Assembly (NCBI RefSeq): GCF_900141795.1
Contig: NZ_FSRE01000003.1
Span: 310,001 to 374,000, forward strand
Reading direction: 5' to 3'
Origin: Sulfurivirga caldicuralii
GTDB taxonomy: Bacteria; Pseudomonadota; Gammaproteobacteria; Thiomicrospirales; Thiomicrospiraceae
Length of the DNA: 64,000 nt
A program made the translations under genes and the position numbers. Positions 28,552 through 38,352 of the stretch are shown here, piece by piece. Below the pieces are notes generated by a model, which was not told where the DNA came from, made no database searches, and was given only the letters and a program-made list of their open reading frames with translations. The number at the start of each line of letters is the position of its first letter. Positions within the stretch are counted from its first letter, which is position 1.

Positions 28552-29033
28552 TCTTTCACCTCGCCACGCAGGACGGTATGCAACTCGACACGATCAGGCG
28601 TAAAGGCTTCCTTCAGCACCTCGATCGCCTTTTCCGGCTCGGAATCACCGCACATGAAGACGTCAAAGGCGGCGAAATCGCGCTCCGGCCAGCTGTGCAC
28701 GGAAATGTGCGACTCCGCCAGCACGGCCACGCCGGAAATGCCGCCATTGGGGGTGAAGTGATGTAGGTGAATATGCAGCAGCGTCGCCTTTGCCTTCTCT
28801 ACCGCCTTGCGCAGCGCCGCCTCCATCAGCTTGAGGTCGTCCAGCCGACTCGCCCCCCAGAAATCGGCGATCAGATGCGTGCCGGCAAAAACCTTGCCGT
28901 CGCGCACGATAAAATGGTCCAGCGTGCTATCGGCAACGGCCTGGTCATGGGTGGGCCAGCTATCGTCCACCAGCGTCGTTTTTTCCACCACTTCGAAATG
29001 GTCGTTCTTGGTTACCAGAACGTTTTCTGACAT
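28548..29033 (-). CDS. speD: S-adenosylmethionine decarboxylase proenzyme
   Basis: The 161-residue protein supplies decarboxylated AdoMet for SpeE. It is self-cleaved between E107 and S108 in [13 protein letters not shown], creating the pyruvoyl group. [13 protein letters not shown] and the C-terminal catalytic cysteine region (VFMCGD) are family features. The length is closer to the short class 1B enzymes than to E. coli SpeD (264). The 5' leader of about 190 bases carries a large hairpin. Confidence 0.95.
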   Translation of the reverse strand: MSENVLVTKNDHFEVVEKTTLVDDSWPTHDQAVADSTLDHFIVRDGKVFAGTHLIADFWGASRLDDLKLMEAALRKAVEKAKATLLHIHLHHFTPNGGISGVAVLAESHISVHSWPERDFAAFDVFMCGDSEPEKAIEVLKEAFTPDRVELHTVLRGEVKE

Positions 29034-29112
29034 GGTCTGTATTCACCTCATCACAAGGGCGGCGTGCTCAACGCTCGCCCATCCATACCAAAGTGCACAT
29101 GCACCCCAGCCC

Positions 29113-29161
29113 AAAACAAAAACCTCTGATTGGGTGATGCGATCACCGCCAACCAGAGGTT
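29113..29161 (-). terminator. Long hairpin and T-tract before speD: terminator or attenuator
   Basis: On the minus strand arms AACCTCTG and CAGAGGTT enclose inner arms TGG/CCA and GGTGAT/ATCACC. A run TTTTTGTTTT follows at once. It lies between the osmC stop and speD. It may simply end the trp transcript, but its length (17 bp paired in three blocks) and place 80 bases before speD would also suit attenuation. Confidence 0.75.
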
Positions 29162-29225
29162 CTGCTTTCGCCCGTTTGTTTCACGGGATCGAATTTGTAA
29201 ATATTAGCGCTTTTTAATAGGCATG

Positions 29226-29663
29226 TCAATCACTTGGCGCAGTTTCGTCCACGATTTCAAAGTCGTGGGTCACCTCTGCGGCCTGCTCCAGCATTTTCGA
29301 AACCGAGCAGTACTTCTCGGCAGAGAGCTTGACCGCCCGCTCCACCTTTTTCGGATCGAGATTGTGGCCACTGACCACATAGTGCACGTGGATTTTGGTA
29401 TAGACCTTCGGCACCGTGTCGGCCCGTTCGGCATAAACTTCCACGCGGCAATCGCGTACCTGTTCACGCGCCTTCTGCAGAATCATGATCACATCCACGC
29501 TGGTGCAGCCGCCCAGGCCCACCAGCACCATTTCCATGGGACGTGGGCCCAGATTCCGGCCGCCAATGTCGGGCGGACCATCCATCACCAGCGCATGGCC
29601 GGAGGCGGTTTCCGCCACCATGGTGAGGTTGTCGAGCCATTTAACCGTGGTAATTTTTTCCAT
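29226..29663 (-). CDS. OsmC family peroxiredoxin-like protein
   Basis: The 145-residue protein has the OsmC/Ohr-like fold with the two redox cysteines in VGLGGCTSVDV and AEKYCSVSKML. It belongs to the YhfA-like branch rather than to classical Ohr. Such proteins reduce organic peroxides. The ATG at 29663 was preferred because AAGGGG is eight bases upstream; a GTG at 29672 overlapping the trpC stop is an alternative. It is the last gene of the trp cluster. Confidence 0.85.
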   Translation of the reverse strand: MEKITTVKWLDNLTMVAETASGHALVMDGPPDIGGRNLGPRPMEMVLVGLGGCTSVDVIMILQKAREQVRDCRVEVYAERADTVPKVYTKIHVHYVVSGHNLDPKKVERAVKLSAEKYCSVSKMLEQAAEVTHDFEIVDETAPSD

Positions 29664-29668
29664 TTTGT

Positions 29669-30478
29669 TCACCCCTTGAAAAACAGTTCTGCCAGCTTCT
29701 CGCCCGGTTCATCGGCGCGCATGAACGCTTCCCCCACCAGAAACGCATTCACGCCGTGGCTGCGCATCAGTGCCACATCGTCCGGCCCCAGTATGCCGCT
29801 CTCCGTCACCACAAGACGGTCTTCGGGAATCTGCGGCAGCAGATCCAGCGTGGTCTGCAGGCTCACCTCAAAGGTGTGCAGATTGCGGTTGTTGATGCCC
29901 ACCATGCGCAACGGCGTGGACAGCGCCAGCGTACGTTCAAGCTCGTCCGCATTGTGCACTTCTACCAGCACCGCCATGCCCAATGCCTTCGCCTGCGCCG
30001 CCAATTCATCCATTTGCGCATCGCTCAGGCAGGCGGCAATCAGCAGAATGCAGTCGGCACCCATGACGCGTGCTTCCACCACCTGATAGGAGTCGATCAT
30101 GAAATCCTTGCGCAGCACCGGCAGAGCGGAGGCATTACGCGCCTGCTGCAGGTATTCCGGCGCCCCCTGAAAGAAATCCCGATCGGTCAGCACAGACAGA
30201 CAGGCGGCCCCGTGCTCGGCATAGCTGCGTCCAATGGCAGCTGGATCGAAACCTTCCCGCAGCACACCCTTTGAAGGCGAGGCCTTTTTTACCTCAGCAA
30301 TCACCGCGCTCTGCCCGGCATCCAGTTTCGTCTGCAGCGCGCCGACAAAGTCGCGCACGGGCGGGGCATCCGCCAACCGTGCTTCCAGTTCACGCAGGGG
30401 CACCCGCGTTTTAGCGTCGGCCACTTCCTCCGCCTTGCGGGCGACAATCTTTTTCAAAATGGTAGGCGTATCGTTCAT
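29669..30478 (-). CDS. trpC: Indole-3-glycerol phosphate synthase
   Basis: The 269-residue TIM barrel closes the indole ring in tryptophan synthesis. Family features are [18 protein letters not shown] with the catalytic lysine, [22 protein letters not shown] and [12 protein letters not shown]. It is a stand-alone enzyme without the TrpF fusion seen in E. coli. It overlaps trpD by four bases (ATGA). Confidence 0.97.
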   Translation of the reverse strand: MNDTPTILKKIVARKAEEVADAKTRVPLRELEARLADAPPVRDFVGALQTKLDAGQSAVIAEVKKASPSKGVLREGFDPAAIGRSYAEHGAACLSVLTDRDFFQGAPEYLQQARNASALPVLRKDFMIDSYQVVEARVMGADCILLIAACLSDAQMDELAAQAKALGMAVLVEVHNADELERTLALSTPLRMVGINNRNLHTFEVSLQTTLDLLPQIPEDRLVVTESGILGPDDVALMRSHGVNAFLVGEAFMRADEPGEKLAELFFKG

Positions 30479-31500
30479 GACGCAAACTGCTGCGTTGCTT
30501 GGATAAATTCGTCCAGTTTCTGCTGCGCGGCACCGCTGGCGAGCACCTTACGAGCCTCGCGCACGCCTTCGGCGTAGTCGGCGGCCAGTCCAGCCACATA
30601 CAGGGCGGCACCGGCGTTGAGGGCGATAATGTCGGCGTGCGGTCCTGTCTCCCCAGCAAAGGCCGAACGGATCATGGCAAGACTTTCCTCGGCACTGGAA
30701 ACCTTCAGCGGCTCGAGGCTTTCGTGAGCCGCGTCGAACTCGGCCGGATCGATCCACCACGGCTTGATGGTGTCGCTCTTCAGCTCGCTGACGCGGGTGG
30801 GACTGGCGATGCTAATTTCATCCAGACCATCTTCCGCATGCACCGCCATTACATGGGCGCTGCCGAGGCGCTGCAATACCTCGGTAAATACATCGCACAG
30901 CTCAGCGTCATACACCCCGACCACCTGATTGGGCGCGCCGGCGGGGTTGGTGAGCGGCCCCAGCATGTTGAAAATCGTGCGCACGCCCAACTCGCGGCGC
31001 GGACCGATGACATGCTTCATGGCAGAATGGTGCGCCGGGGCGAACATGAAGCCCACACCCACGGTTTCGATGCATTCGGCCACCTCTTCCGGTGTCAGGT
31101 TCAGATTGACACCAGCCGCTTCCAGCACATCGGCGCTGCCAGTGCTGCTGGAGACGGAGCGATTGCCGTGCTTGGCCACCCTCGCACCGCCCGCCGCCGC
31201 CACAAAGGCGACCGCAGTGGAAATGTTGAAGGTGTTGACCCCGTCGCCGCCGGTGCCGCAGGTATCCACCAGATGGGCCACGCTGCGCACCGGCACCCTG
31301 GCAGAGAGTTCACGCATCACTTCAGCCGCAACGGCAATCTCCGCCGGCGTTTCACCCTTCATGCGCAGGGCAATCAGCACGGCACCGATCTGCGCTGGGG
31401 TGGCCTCACCCTGCATCAGCGCCTGCATGAGGGCATGCATTTCATCGTGGTGCAGATCGTGACGGTCGAGCAGTTTTTGCAGAATCGCCTTGAAGTTCAT
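30475..31500 (-). CDS. trpD: Anthranilate phosphoribosyltransferase
   Basis: This 341-residue enzyme joins anthranilate to PRPP. The PRPP site [17 protein letters not shown] lies at about residues 79-95, and the KHGNRSVSS stretch follows. The protein is separate from TrpG. It overlaps trpG (31497-31500) and trpC at both ends, so it is central in a coupled operon. Confidence 0.97.
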   Translation of the reverse strand: MNFKAILQKLLDRHDLHHDEMHALMQALMQGEATPAQIGAVLIALRMKGETPAEIAVAAEVMRELSARVPVRSVAHLVDTCGTGGDGVNTFNISTAVAFVAAAGGARVAKHGNRSVSSSTGSADVLEAAGVNLNLTPEEVAECIETVGVGFMFAPAHHSAMKHVIGPRRELGVRTIFNMLGPLTNPAGAPNQVVGVYDAELCDVFTEVLQRLGSAHVMAVHAEDGLDEISIASPTRVSELKSDTIKPWWIDPAEFDAAHESLEPLKVSSAEESLAMIRSAFAGETGPHADIIALNAGAALYVAGLAADYAEGVREARKVLASGAAQQKLDEFIQATQQFAS

Positions 31501-32081
31501 CGCGCTTGCTCCAGAAAGTTGCTGAGCATCTTGTGCCCCGCCTCGGTCAAAATGGACTCCGGATGGAACTGCACACCTTCCACCGGCAGGGTCTTGTGGC
31601 GCACACCCATGATCTCGTCAAACTCGCCTTGCGGCGTCTGCGTCCAGGCCGTGACTTCCAGTTCATCCGGCAGGCTATCACGGTCGATGACCAACGAGTG
31701 GTAGCGGGTCACCGTGACCGGGTTGGCCACCCCCTTGAATACGCCCACACCCTTGTGATACACCGGCGAGGTCTTGCCGTGCATCACCTCTTTGGCACGC
31801 ACGATTCTGGCGCCGAACGCCTGGCCGATAGACTGATGACCCAGACACACGCCCAGGATGGGAATCTCCCCGGCAAAGCGGCGGATGGCGGCCACAGAAA
31901 TGCCCGCCTCGTTGGGCGTACACGGCCCGGGCGAGATGACCAGATAATCCGGCTTCAGCGCTGCGATCTCATCCAGCGTGATCTGGTCGTTGCGGTGCAC
32001 CACCACGTCCTGCCCCAGCTCGCCAAAATACTGCACCAGGTTGTAGGTAAACGAATCGTAGTTGTCGATCATCAACAACAT
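31497..32081 (-). CDS. trpG: Anthranilate synthase glutamine amidotransferase subunit
   Basis: The 194-residue class I amidotransferase supplies ammonia to TrpE. The catalytic triad is C79 in [10 protein letters not shown] and H/E in GVQFHPESI. The start at 32081 has AAGGAA at six bases; upstream in-frame codons do not. Like many such enzymes it could also serve para-aminobenzoate synthesis (PabA). A broken small gene separates it from trpE. Confidence 0.95.
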   Translation of the reverse strand: MLLMIDNYDSFTYNLVQYFGELGQDVVVHRNDQITLDEIAALKPDYLVISPGPCTPNEAGISVAAIRRFAGEIPILGVCLGHQSIGQAFGARIVRAKEVMHGKTSPVYHKGVGVFKGVANPVTVTRYHSLVIDRDSLPDELEVTAWTQTPQGEFDEIMGVRHKTLPVEGVQFHPESILTEAGHKMLSNFLEQAR

Positions 32082-32091
32082 GGTAAATTCC

Positions 32092-32421
32092 TTATAGTAA
32101 ACGTTGCCCTGTGGCAAAGGCCTGCCGAACCACAGCAGGCCCAGTGGTCGATCGGCGGCTGTACCCTAAAAAATCGACCGGCATATCCAGCGCATCCTCC
32201 GCCACCAGCAGAATATCCACATCGCCACCGCGGGCACGCTCATCCAGCAACCCCTTACGCTCCAGCAGCATGCTCTCCTACACATCGAGCGCCGCAAGCC
32301 GTTCCTCGTTCAGCGGAAAAAGTGGCACAACGACGTTGCGGGCCTGATCAAGACCTTCCCGTTGCCGGTTCAGTTTGTCAAGCACGCCTTGCGCCTGTTG
32401 CAACAATATCTGCGGCGTCAC
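32092..32421 (-). pseudogene. Small gene between trpE and trpG, split by in-frame TAG
   Basis: From a GTG overlapping the trpE stop (GTGA) a frame of 110 codons ends with TAA 11 bases before trpG. It is closed by one internal TAG at codon 48 (32278-32280). The first part ([20 protein letters not shown]) is a helical, Gln-rich sequence; the second (LLDERARGGDVDILLVAEDA) remains protein-like up to its end. One nonsense mutation in an otherwise intact gene is the simplest reading; stop-codon readthrough, or two short proteins, would be alternatives. I do not recognise the family. Confidence 0.65.
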
Positions 32422-33902
32422 GGCTGCAGGCCTTCGCTGACAAACTGGGCGGCACGGAACATAGCGCGAGCCTTGTTCATGGTCTCCTTCCACTCCAGCT
32501 CGGGAATGGAGTCGGCCACGATGCCCGCACCAGCCTGAATATTGAGCACATTGTCCTTGAGCACGGCGGTGCGGATGGCAATGGCGGTATCCATATTGCC
32601 ATGCCAGCCCAGATAGCCCACCGCACCGGCGTAGATGCCACGACGCACCGGCTCCAGCTCATCAATAATCTCCATGGCGCGGATCTTGGGCGCGCCGGAG
32701 ACTGTGCCCGCCGGGAAGGTGGCCTTGAGCACGTCCATGGCGCTCATGCCCGAACGCAGCCGACCGGTCACATTGGAGACAATATGCATCACGTGGGAAT
32801 AGCGCTCGATCACCATCTTGTCGGTGAGTTTGACGCTGCCCATCTGGGCGATACGGCCCACATCGTTGCGCCCCAGGTCGATAAGCATGAGATGCTCGGC
32901 GATCTCCTTCGGATCGTTGAGCAGCTCCTGCTCCAGCGCCCGATCCTGCTCCGGCGTGGCGCCGCGTTTGCGCGTGCCGGCGATGGGGCGCACGGTGACT
33001 TCCTCGTCTTCCAGCCGCACCAGAATCTCCGGCGAGGAACCAACGATGTGATGATCCTTAAGATCCAGATAATACATATAGGGTGACGGATTCAGGTGCC
33101 GAAGCGCGCGGTAGAGATCCATACTGTGGCTTTGTTCGAACGGAATGGAGAGCCGCTGAGAGATCACCACCTGCATCACGTCGCCTGCGAGGATGTATTC
33201 CTTGATGCGGGCGACGGCGTCCTTGAAGGCGTTCTCGCCAAAGCTGGAGACAAACTGGCTCTCGTCCAGCGGCTGCGCCAGTGGCTTGTCGTCCGGCATG
33301 GCCAGGGGCTGGCGCAGGGCACGCTGCAAATCATCCAGCCGCGCCTGCGCCGCCTCATAGGCCCCCGCTTCGGTGGGATCGGCGTGCACGATCACGTGCA
33401 CCTGACCGGAAAGATTATCGAACACCACCACTTCGTCGGAACGCATCAGCAGAATATCCGGCGTGCCCAGCGGGTCGTTCTTTGGCGCAGTTTCAGCCAG
33501 ACGCGGTTCGATCAGGCGCACTGTGTCGTAGCCGAAATAGCCCACCAGCCCGCCATGGAACTTGGGCAACCCTTCCACCGGGGCAACGCGATAGCTTTGC
33601 CGCAGCTGCTCCACCCAGGCCAGTGGATCGTCATGGGTAATGGTTTGCTCATGCCCATCGGCATGCACATGGCGCAGCTGATGGCCGCGGATTTCCACCC
33701 GCTCTTTCGCCGGCAGGCCGATGATGGAATAGCGCCCCCACTTCTCGCCGCCCTGCACCGACTCCAGCAGATAGGCCCACGGCCCATCCACCAGCTTGTG
33801 ATACACCGACAGCGGCGTATCGAAGTCGGACAGCACCGTGCGCATCAGCGGCACGGCGCGATAGCCTTGCTCGGCGTAGGCGGTGAAGCGGGCAGCGTCC
33901 AT
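32418..33902 (-). CDS. trpE: Anthranilate synthase component I
   Basis: The 494-residue chorismate-using enzyme makes anthranilate with TrpG. The C-terminal catalytic domain shows [34 protein letters not shown] and [25 protein letters not shown]. The N terminus has the LLES tryptophan-feedback motif ([10 protein letters not shown]). The ATG at 33902 was chosen because GAGG lies nine bases upstream; a GTG one codon earlier is possible. It follows gph by a few bases. Confidence 0.97.
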   Translation of the reverse strand: MDAARFTAYAEQGYRAVPLMRTVLSDFDTPLSVYHKLVDGPWAYLLESVQGGEKWGRYSIIGLPAKERVEIRGHQLRHVHADGHEQTITHDDPLAWVEQLRQSYRVAPVEGLPKFHGGLVGYFGYDTVRLIEPRLAETAPKNDPLGTPDILLMRSDEVVVFDNLSGQVHVIVHADPTEAGAYEAAQARLDDLQRALRQPLAMPDDKPLAQPLDESQFVSSFGENAFKDAVARIKEYILAGDVMQVVISQRLSIPFEQSHSMDLYRALRHLNPSPYMYYLDLKDHHIVGSSPEILVRLEDEEVTVRPIAGTRKRGATPEQDRALEQELLNDPKEIAEHLMLIDLGRNDVGRIAQMGSVKLTDKMVIERYSHVMHIVSNVTGRLRSGMSAMDVLKATFPAGTVSGAPKIRAMEIIDELEPVRRGIYAGAVGYLGWHGNMDTAIAIRTAVLKDNVLNIQAGAGIVADSIPELEWKETMNKARAMFRAAQFVSEGLQP

Positions 33903-33906
33903 CACG

Positions 33907-34593
33907 TCAGGCCTCGCCCTTCGCTTTCAGATACTTGGGCAGATCGGCAAAGCTGTCGATGACCACATCCGGTTCATAGGCACGGATGTCCTCGCCGTGG
34001 TTGTAGCCGTAGGGCACACAGAAAATACGGAAGCCGGCGGCGCGCGCGGCCTTGACGTCCGACTTGGAGTCGCCAATCATCAACGCATGGTCGGGAGCGA
34101 CGCCCATCTGCTTCGCGGCATACAGCAGTGGCTCGGGATCGGGTTTCTTCTTGCTGCAGGTGTCGCCACTGACCACCACTTCAAAGTAATCGTACAGACC
34201 CTTGTCCTTGAGCAGCGGGATGGTAAAGGCTTCTGCCTTGTTGGTAACGCAGCCGATACGGTAGTCATTCGCCTTGAGCCAATCCAGCCCTTCCTTGACG
34301 CCGGGATAGACCACGGAACGCTGCGAGGTGTTCTCGGCATAGAGTTCCTTGAAAATCGGCAGCGCCCTGGCATAAAGCTCAGGGTCGGGCTCGCCATCGA
34401 TGGCGTTTATCAGCGCACGCTGCACCAGGCGCTCTACGCCATTGCCCACCCAGTTGCGTACCGAGGCTTCACCGCGGACAGGCATATCCAGGCGCTTCAT
34501 CATTTCATCGACGCAGTAGGCCAGGTCAGGTACCGAGTCGATCAGCGTTCCATCCAGATCAATGAGCACGAAATCGGGTCGCATTTTTTCCAT
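33907..34593 (-). CDS. gph: Phosphoglycolate phosphatase
   Basis: The 228-residue HAD-family hydrolase removes phosphate from 2-phosphoglycolate, a product of Rubisco oxygenation or DNA repair. Motifs are DLDGTLIDS (motif I, about 12-20), a K in VTNKAEAF and [16 protein letters not shown] (motif IV). The order rpe-gph-trpE is common in gammaproteobacteria and supports the name. Confidence 0.93.
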   Translation of the reverse strand: MEKMRPDFVLIDLDGTLIDSVPDLAYCVDEMMKRLDMPVRGEASVRNWVGNGVERLVQRALINAIDGEPDPELYARALPIFKELYAENTSQRSVVYPGVKEGLDWLKANDYRIGCVTNKAEAFTIPLLKDKGLYDYFEVVVSGDTCSKKKPDPEPLLYAAKQMGVAPDHALMIGDSKSDVKAARAAGFRIFCVPYGYNHGEDIRAYEPDVVIDSFADLPKYLKAKGEA

Positions 34594-34613
34594 GTATTCA
34601 ATCCTTACAACAA

Positions 34614-34631
34614 AGCCGCCACACGGCGGCT
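34614..34631 (-). repeat. Hairpin between rpe and gph
   Basis: AGCCGCC-ACAC-GGCGGCT is nearly identical to the hairpin after speE. On the minus strand only a short T-rich stretch follows, so it is a weak terminator or an RNA-processing site. Confidence 0.5.
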
Positions 34632-34659
34632 CCGCAGGGTTTGTTTCGGCGTGCGCGAT

Positions 34660-35367
34660 TCAGCCAACCTTGGCCAGCTCGTCACGCATCTGCTGGATAA
34701 CCGTGTCGAAACGGTTCGGGTCGTTGGGGTTCGCCTTCCCGAAGATGCCGGAACCGGACACGAAGGTATCACAGCCGGCTGCCGCCACTTCGGCGATATT
34801 GTCCACCTTCACGCCGCCGTCGATTTCCAGGCGAATGTCATAGCCGCTTTCGTCAATGCGCTGACGGGCTTCCTTCAGCTTGCGAAGGGCGGTAGGAATG
34901 AAGCTTTGACCGCCGAAGCCCGGGTTAACGGACATGATCAGAATCATGTCGATCTTGTCCATGACGTAATCCAAGTAGTCCAGCGGGGTCGCCGGGTTGA
35001 ATACCAGCCCGGACTTGCAGCCGCTGTCGCGGATCAGTTGCAGGGAACGGTCGATGTGCTCGGACGCTTCCGGGTGGAAGGTGATGTAACTGGCACCCGC
35101 GTTGGCGAAGTCGGGAATAATGCGATCCACCGGCTTAACCATCAGGTGCACGTCGATGGGCGCTTCCAGCCCTTCGCGGCTCATGTAGTTGGCCAGCGAC
35201 TCGCACACCAGCGGCCCGATGGTCAGGTTGGGCACATAGTGGTTGTCCATGACGTCAAAGTGCACCACGTCGGCACCGGCGTTCAATACATCCTTCACAT
35301 CCTGACCCAGCTGCGCGAAGTCCGCAGACAGAATGGAAGGCGCGATCCAGTTTTCTTTCTTGGCCAT
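34660..35367 (-). CDS. rpe: Ribulose-phosphate 3-epimerase
   Basis: This 235-residue TIM barrel interconverts ribulose 5-phosphate and xylulose 5-phosphate in the pentose-phosphate and Calvin cycles. Metal and catalytic residues are in [34 protein letters not shown] and LEIDGGV. The start at 35367 ([17 protein letters not shown]) follows GAGGA; the open frame continues upstream without a ribosome site. Confidence 0.96.
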   Translation of the reverse strand: MAKKENWIAPSILSADFAQLGQDVKDVLNAGADVVHFDVMDNHYVPNLTIGPLVCESLANYMSREGLEAPIDVHLMVKPVDRIIPDFANAGASYITFHPEASEHIDRSLQLIRDSGCKSGLVFNPATPLDYLDYVMDKIDMILIMSVNPGFGGQSFIPTALRKLKEARQRIDESGYDIRLEIDGGVKVDNIAEVAAAGCDTFVSGSGIFGKANPNDPNRFDTVIQQMRDELAKVG

Positions 35368-35474
35368 GTTTTCATCCTCATTCAAAAATGCATTCAGCAA
35401 AAGCTGTGCGGCCTTTGCCGAATGCACTAAAATTCTCACCTATCGCATTTTATCACGACTGCAAAGGCGACCGA

Positions 35475-35966
35475 ATGTCTGAACGTCTTGAACGCACCCT
35501 GGCCCAGGTCGGCAAGAAAAGCATCCACCTGCTGGAAATCGTTGGTCTGATCATTATCGCCATCGCCACCATCTTCGCAGCGGTGGAAGATATCGGCAAC
35601 ATGATCAACGCCCACCGCGTCACGCTGGCGGACCTGCTCATGCTCTTCCTCTACCTGGAGGTGCTGGCCATGACCGCCATCTATCTGGACAGCGGCAAGC
35701 TGCCGATTCGCCTACCCATCTACATCGCCATTGTGGCGCTAGCGCGCTTTCTGGTACTGGACATGAAGGAGCTGGACGCCCTGTCCATGCTGATTATCGC
35801 CGCCACCATCCTGCTGCTGGCAGGCGCGGTGCTGGTGCTGCGTTACGGCCATCAGAAGTTCCCGTACAAGAACAGCGAGCGTTGGGGGGCCCGCAAGATT
35901 CCGGGGCGTCAAGCACCAGGGCGCCACCCCGAGCCCCCATTCACCCGCCAGCGCATTGACGACTGA
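35475..35966 (+). CDS. psiE: Phosphate-starvation-inducible PsiE family membrane protein
   Basis: The 163-residue protein has four helices and the PsiE pattern (HLLEIVGLIIIAIATIFAAV, LLMLFLYLEVLAMTAIYLDSG, ALARFLVLDMKELD). Function in the family is unknown, although E. coli psiE responds to phosphate limitation. The start at 35475 has AAAGG upstream. It has a Pro/Arg-rich tail. It lies nine bases before purC, in the same direction. Confidence 0.82.
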   Translation: MSERLERTLAQVGKKSIHLLEIVGLIIIAIATIFAAVEDIGNMINAHRVTLADLLMLFLYLEVLAMTAIYLDSGKLPIRLPIYIAIVALARFLVLDMKELDALSMLIIAATILLLAGAVLVLRYGHQKFPYKNSERWGARKIPGRQAPGRHPEPPFTRQRIDD

Positions 35967-35975
35967 GGAACCCAC

Positions 35976-36869
35976 ATGGACGCCGTTTACGAAACCCATC
36001 TGACCAGCCTGCCCCTGCTTGCCCGTGGCAAGGTGCGCGACATTTACGATATCGATGACGAACGCATGCTCATCGTCACCACCGACCGCATCAGTGCATT
36101 CGACGTCATCCTGCCCACCCCCATTCCAGGCAAGGGGCGCATCCTCACCGAAGTGGCCGAGTTCTGGTTTCACAAGACGGCGCACATGATCCCCAACCAT
36201 CTGGACGAGGATTTTGACGTCAACCCCCTGCTTACGCCTGAAGAACGTAAGCAGATCAGCCGCCGCGCTATGGTGGTGAAAAAGCTCAAGCCGCTGCCCA
36301 TCGAGGCCATCGTGCGCGGCTACCTGATCGGTTCCGGCTGGAAGGAGTACCAGCAGTCCGGCACCGTCTGCGGCATTCCACTGCCGGAAGGGCTGCCCAA
36401 GGCGGCCAAATTGCCCGAGCCGCTGTTCACCCCCTCCACCAAGGCCGACGTGGGTGATCACGACATCAATATCACCTTTGAGGAAATGGCCGAGCGCATC
36501 GGACGCGAACTGGCCGAGCAGGTGCGCGACATCAGCCTGAAACTCTACACCTTCGCCGCCGACTACGCCCTCAAGCGCGGCATCATCATCGCCGACACCA
36601 AGTTCGAGTTCGGACTGGATGAGGCTGGCACACTTTACCTGATCGACGAGGCGCTCACACCCGACAGCTCCCGCTTCTGGTCAGCCCGGGACTACCAGCC
36701 AGGCACCGATCCCAAGAGCTTCGACAAGCAGTACATCCGCGACTATTTGGAAAGTCTCGACTGGGACAAGACCCCGCCGGGTCCGGAGCTGCCGAATGAC
36801 GTGGTGCGCAAGACCATCGAGAAATACACCGAAGCCAAGGACCGCCTGGTCGAAAACCCGGATGACTGA
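35976..36869 (+). CDS. purC: Phosphoribosylaminoimidazole-succinocarboxamide synthase
   Basis: The 297-residue enzyme condenses CAIR and aspartate in purine synthesis. It is of the longer, yeast-like form (E. coli has 237). Markers are [22 protein letters not shown]-like start, [20 protein letters not shown] and [22 protein letters not shown] precedes the ATG. Its end overlaps bioD by eight bases. Confidence 0.96.
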   Translation: MDAVYETHLTSLPLLARGKVRDIYDIDDERMLIVTTDRISAFDVILPTPIPGKGRILTEVAEFWFHKTAHMIPNHLDEDFDVNPLLTPEERKQISRRAMVVKKLKPLPIEAIVRGYLIGSGWKEYQQSGTVCGIPLPEGLPKAAKLPEPLFTPSTKADVGDHDINITFEEMAERIGRELAEQVRDISLKLYTFAADYALKRGIIIADTKFEFGLDEAGTLYLIDEALTPDSSRFWSARDYQPGTDPKSFDKQYIRDYLESLDWDKTPPGPELPNDVVRKTIEKYTEAKDRLVENPDD

Positions 36870-37587
36870 GCTGCCCAAACGGGGACTGTTCGTCACCGGC
36901 ACCGATACCGACGTCGGCAAGACGTGGGTGAGCCAAAACCTGCTTAAAAGCCTTAAAAACCCTGCCTTTTCAGGCACCGGTTCCACCGGAAAAAAACCGG
37001 CCGCTGAAAAAGTCGGGGACCCCCCTCCCGTGAGCGCCCGCAAGCCCGTCGCCAGCGGTGCCCAGCGCACGCGCCGCGGACTGTGGGCACCTGACACCCT
37101 TGCCCTTGCCGATGCCACCGGCGAGCCACTGCAGCGCATCACCCCCTACACCTTTGAACCACCCATCTCCCCCGCCGAGGCGGCACGGCAGGCAGGCTGC
37201 GATACATCGTTGGAAAAGCTGATCGATGCCTGCCGCGTGCCGGAAAGGCGCTGGACGCTGGTGGAAGGCGCCGGCGGCTTCTACTCCCCACTGGGCTCTG
37301 ACGGCAGCCTTAATGCCGACCTAGCCGAAGCGCTTGGCCTGCCGGTCCTGCTGGTGGTGGCGCATAGACTGGGATGCATTAACCACACCCTGCTTACACT
37401 GGAAGCGATTGAGCGCCGCGGGCTGAAACTGGCGGGCGTGGTGCTCAATGACGGGCCGCTGCCAGTTGAAAACAGCCCTACGCCTCAGGAATTGAAACGT
37501 TATCTAAAAGAAAAGCCGCTGTGGCACTGTGGCCCGCAGCGGCTCGATCCGGCACTGAGCGCGTGGATTACTGCAGTTTATAGCTGA
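36862..37587 (+). CDS. bioD: Dethiobiotin synthetase with inserted repeat element
   Basis: The 241-residue enzyme makes dethiobiotin from 7,8-diaminopelargonate, CO2 and ATP. The P-loop GTDTDVGKT (13-21), KPVASG with active-site K61, [11 protein letters not shown] and a C-terminal base-recognition region are present. In E. coli the two lysines of P-loop and KPVASG are 22 residues apart; here the gap is 41, so about 19 residues (57 bases) are extra. The added stretch, [19 protein letters not shown], is encoded by the dispersed element, in frame. The start overlaps purC. The other bio genes are not near. Activity is probable but not certain. Confidence 0.92.
   Translation: MTELPKRGLFVTGTDTDVGKTWVSQNLLKSLKNPAFSGTGSTGKKPAAEKVGDPPPVSARKPVASGAQRTRRGLWAPDTLALADATGEPLQRITPYTFEPPISPAEAARQAGCDTSLEKLIDACRVPERRWTLVEGAGGFYSPLGSDGSLNADLAEALGLPVLLVVAHRLGCINHTLLTLEAIERRGLKLAGVVLNDGPLPVENSPTPQELKRYLKEKPLWHCGPQRLDPALSAWITAVYS
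37007..37025 (+). repeat. Dispersed GTCGGGGAC element, copy 4 (inside bioD)
   Basis: The core AAAAAGTCGGGGACC is in the coding strand of bioD and keeps the frame. The homologous stretch reaches upstream to about 36970 (CAGGCACCGG, ACCGG, A7, GCCGCTG), matching the tmcA copy. Confidence 0.92.
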
Positions 37588-38266
37588 TCCCCAGCCCGGC
37601 AGAGGTGGTGCTGTTGTTGTCATAACCACCGAAAAGGCTCACGCTCCACTGAGCATTCACCTTATGCCCAATAAACAGCGACCCGCCAAAGGTGTCGTCC
37701 AGCTTGCGGTTGGTGGCCTGTGTCCAGTCCAGTGAAACACCGCCCGTCCAGCCGGTTGCAAGCACACGGCCGATGCCTGCTGACAGATAAACGCCGTTCT
37801 GATAGTCGGGTTTGTCATCCTGACCACCCTTAAAGGTATAGCCAGCGGTTGCGAAGAAGGAATGACGGTTATCCAGCGTAGCGAAGTAATCCACCTGCAC
37901 CTTGGTGTCGTTAAAGCCGGTGGTCAGGCCCTTGTCCTTGTCCGCCGTGGTAAACTTCTCCTTCAGACTGACACTCCAGGCGTCATTCAGGTCGTAGCTG
38001 ACCGTTGCTGTGACATCCCCCATGCCAGACTCGGCCTTGCTGCCCTTGTTCTTGATTTCCAGCCAGCTGCTGCCAAGGCGCAGCCCCCAGGGCCCCTCCT
38101 TGATCTTGACGCTGAATGGCACCGACTGAATGGTGCTGTCCGGTGTATTCAAATCATTGCTCTGACCATCGGCATAGAAATAGCCCGTAGACAGCTTCAC
38201 AGTGGGCGCTGCCTGCACGGAAGCTGCAACACCCAAGGCGCACAATCCCAATACAATGCGTTTCAT
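37568..38266 (-). CDS. Outer-membrane beta-barrel protein, unknown function
   Basis: A 232-residue exported protein with a signal peptide (LGLCALGVAASVQAA) and an alternating-strand pattern throughout, ending in GLGISYKLQ. It resembles small 8- to 10-strand barrels. The ATG at 38266 follows AAGGAG. Its 3' end overlaps that of bioD by 20 bases on the opposite strand. A TTTTTACATC motif at 38289-38298 lies just upstream. Confidence 0.7.
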   Translation of the reverse strand: MKRIVLGLCALGVAASVQAAPTVKLSTGYFYADGQSNDLNTPDSTIQSVPFSVKIKEGPWGLRLGSSWLEIKNKGSKAESGMGDVTATVSYDLNDAWSVSLKEKFTTADKDKGLTTGFNDTKVQVDYFATLDNRHSFFATAGYTFKGGQDDKPDYQNGVYLSAGIGRVLATGWTGGVSLDWTQATNRKLDDTFGGSLFIGHKVNAQWSVSLFGGYDNNSTTSAGLGISYKLQ

Positions 38267-38288
38267 ACGCATCTCCTTCATTCAAATA

Positions 38289-38298
38289 TTTTTACATC
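38289..38298 (+). promoter_or_regulatory. TTTTTACAT motif, site 1
   Basis: The motif TTTTTACATC lies 23 bases before the outer-membrane protein gene. Two further copies occur before the neighbouring genes at 39115-39124 and 39190-39199. The meaning is unknown. Confidence 0.35.
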
Positions 38299-38352
38299 AA
38301 TAAAGCGCGAAGGCCATTATAGACCGTCGCGCCTTGCCTGTACCGGGGTATA

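Noticed and set aside
31506-33086. 526-codon open frame across trpG and trpE on the plus strand
   Set aside because: It spans two clear genes on the other strand and has no recognisable domain.
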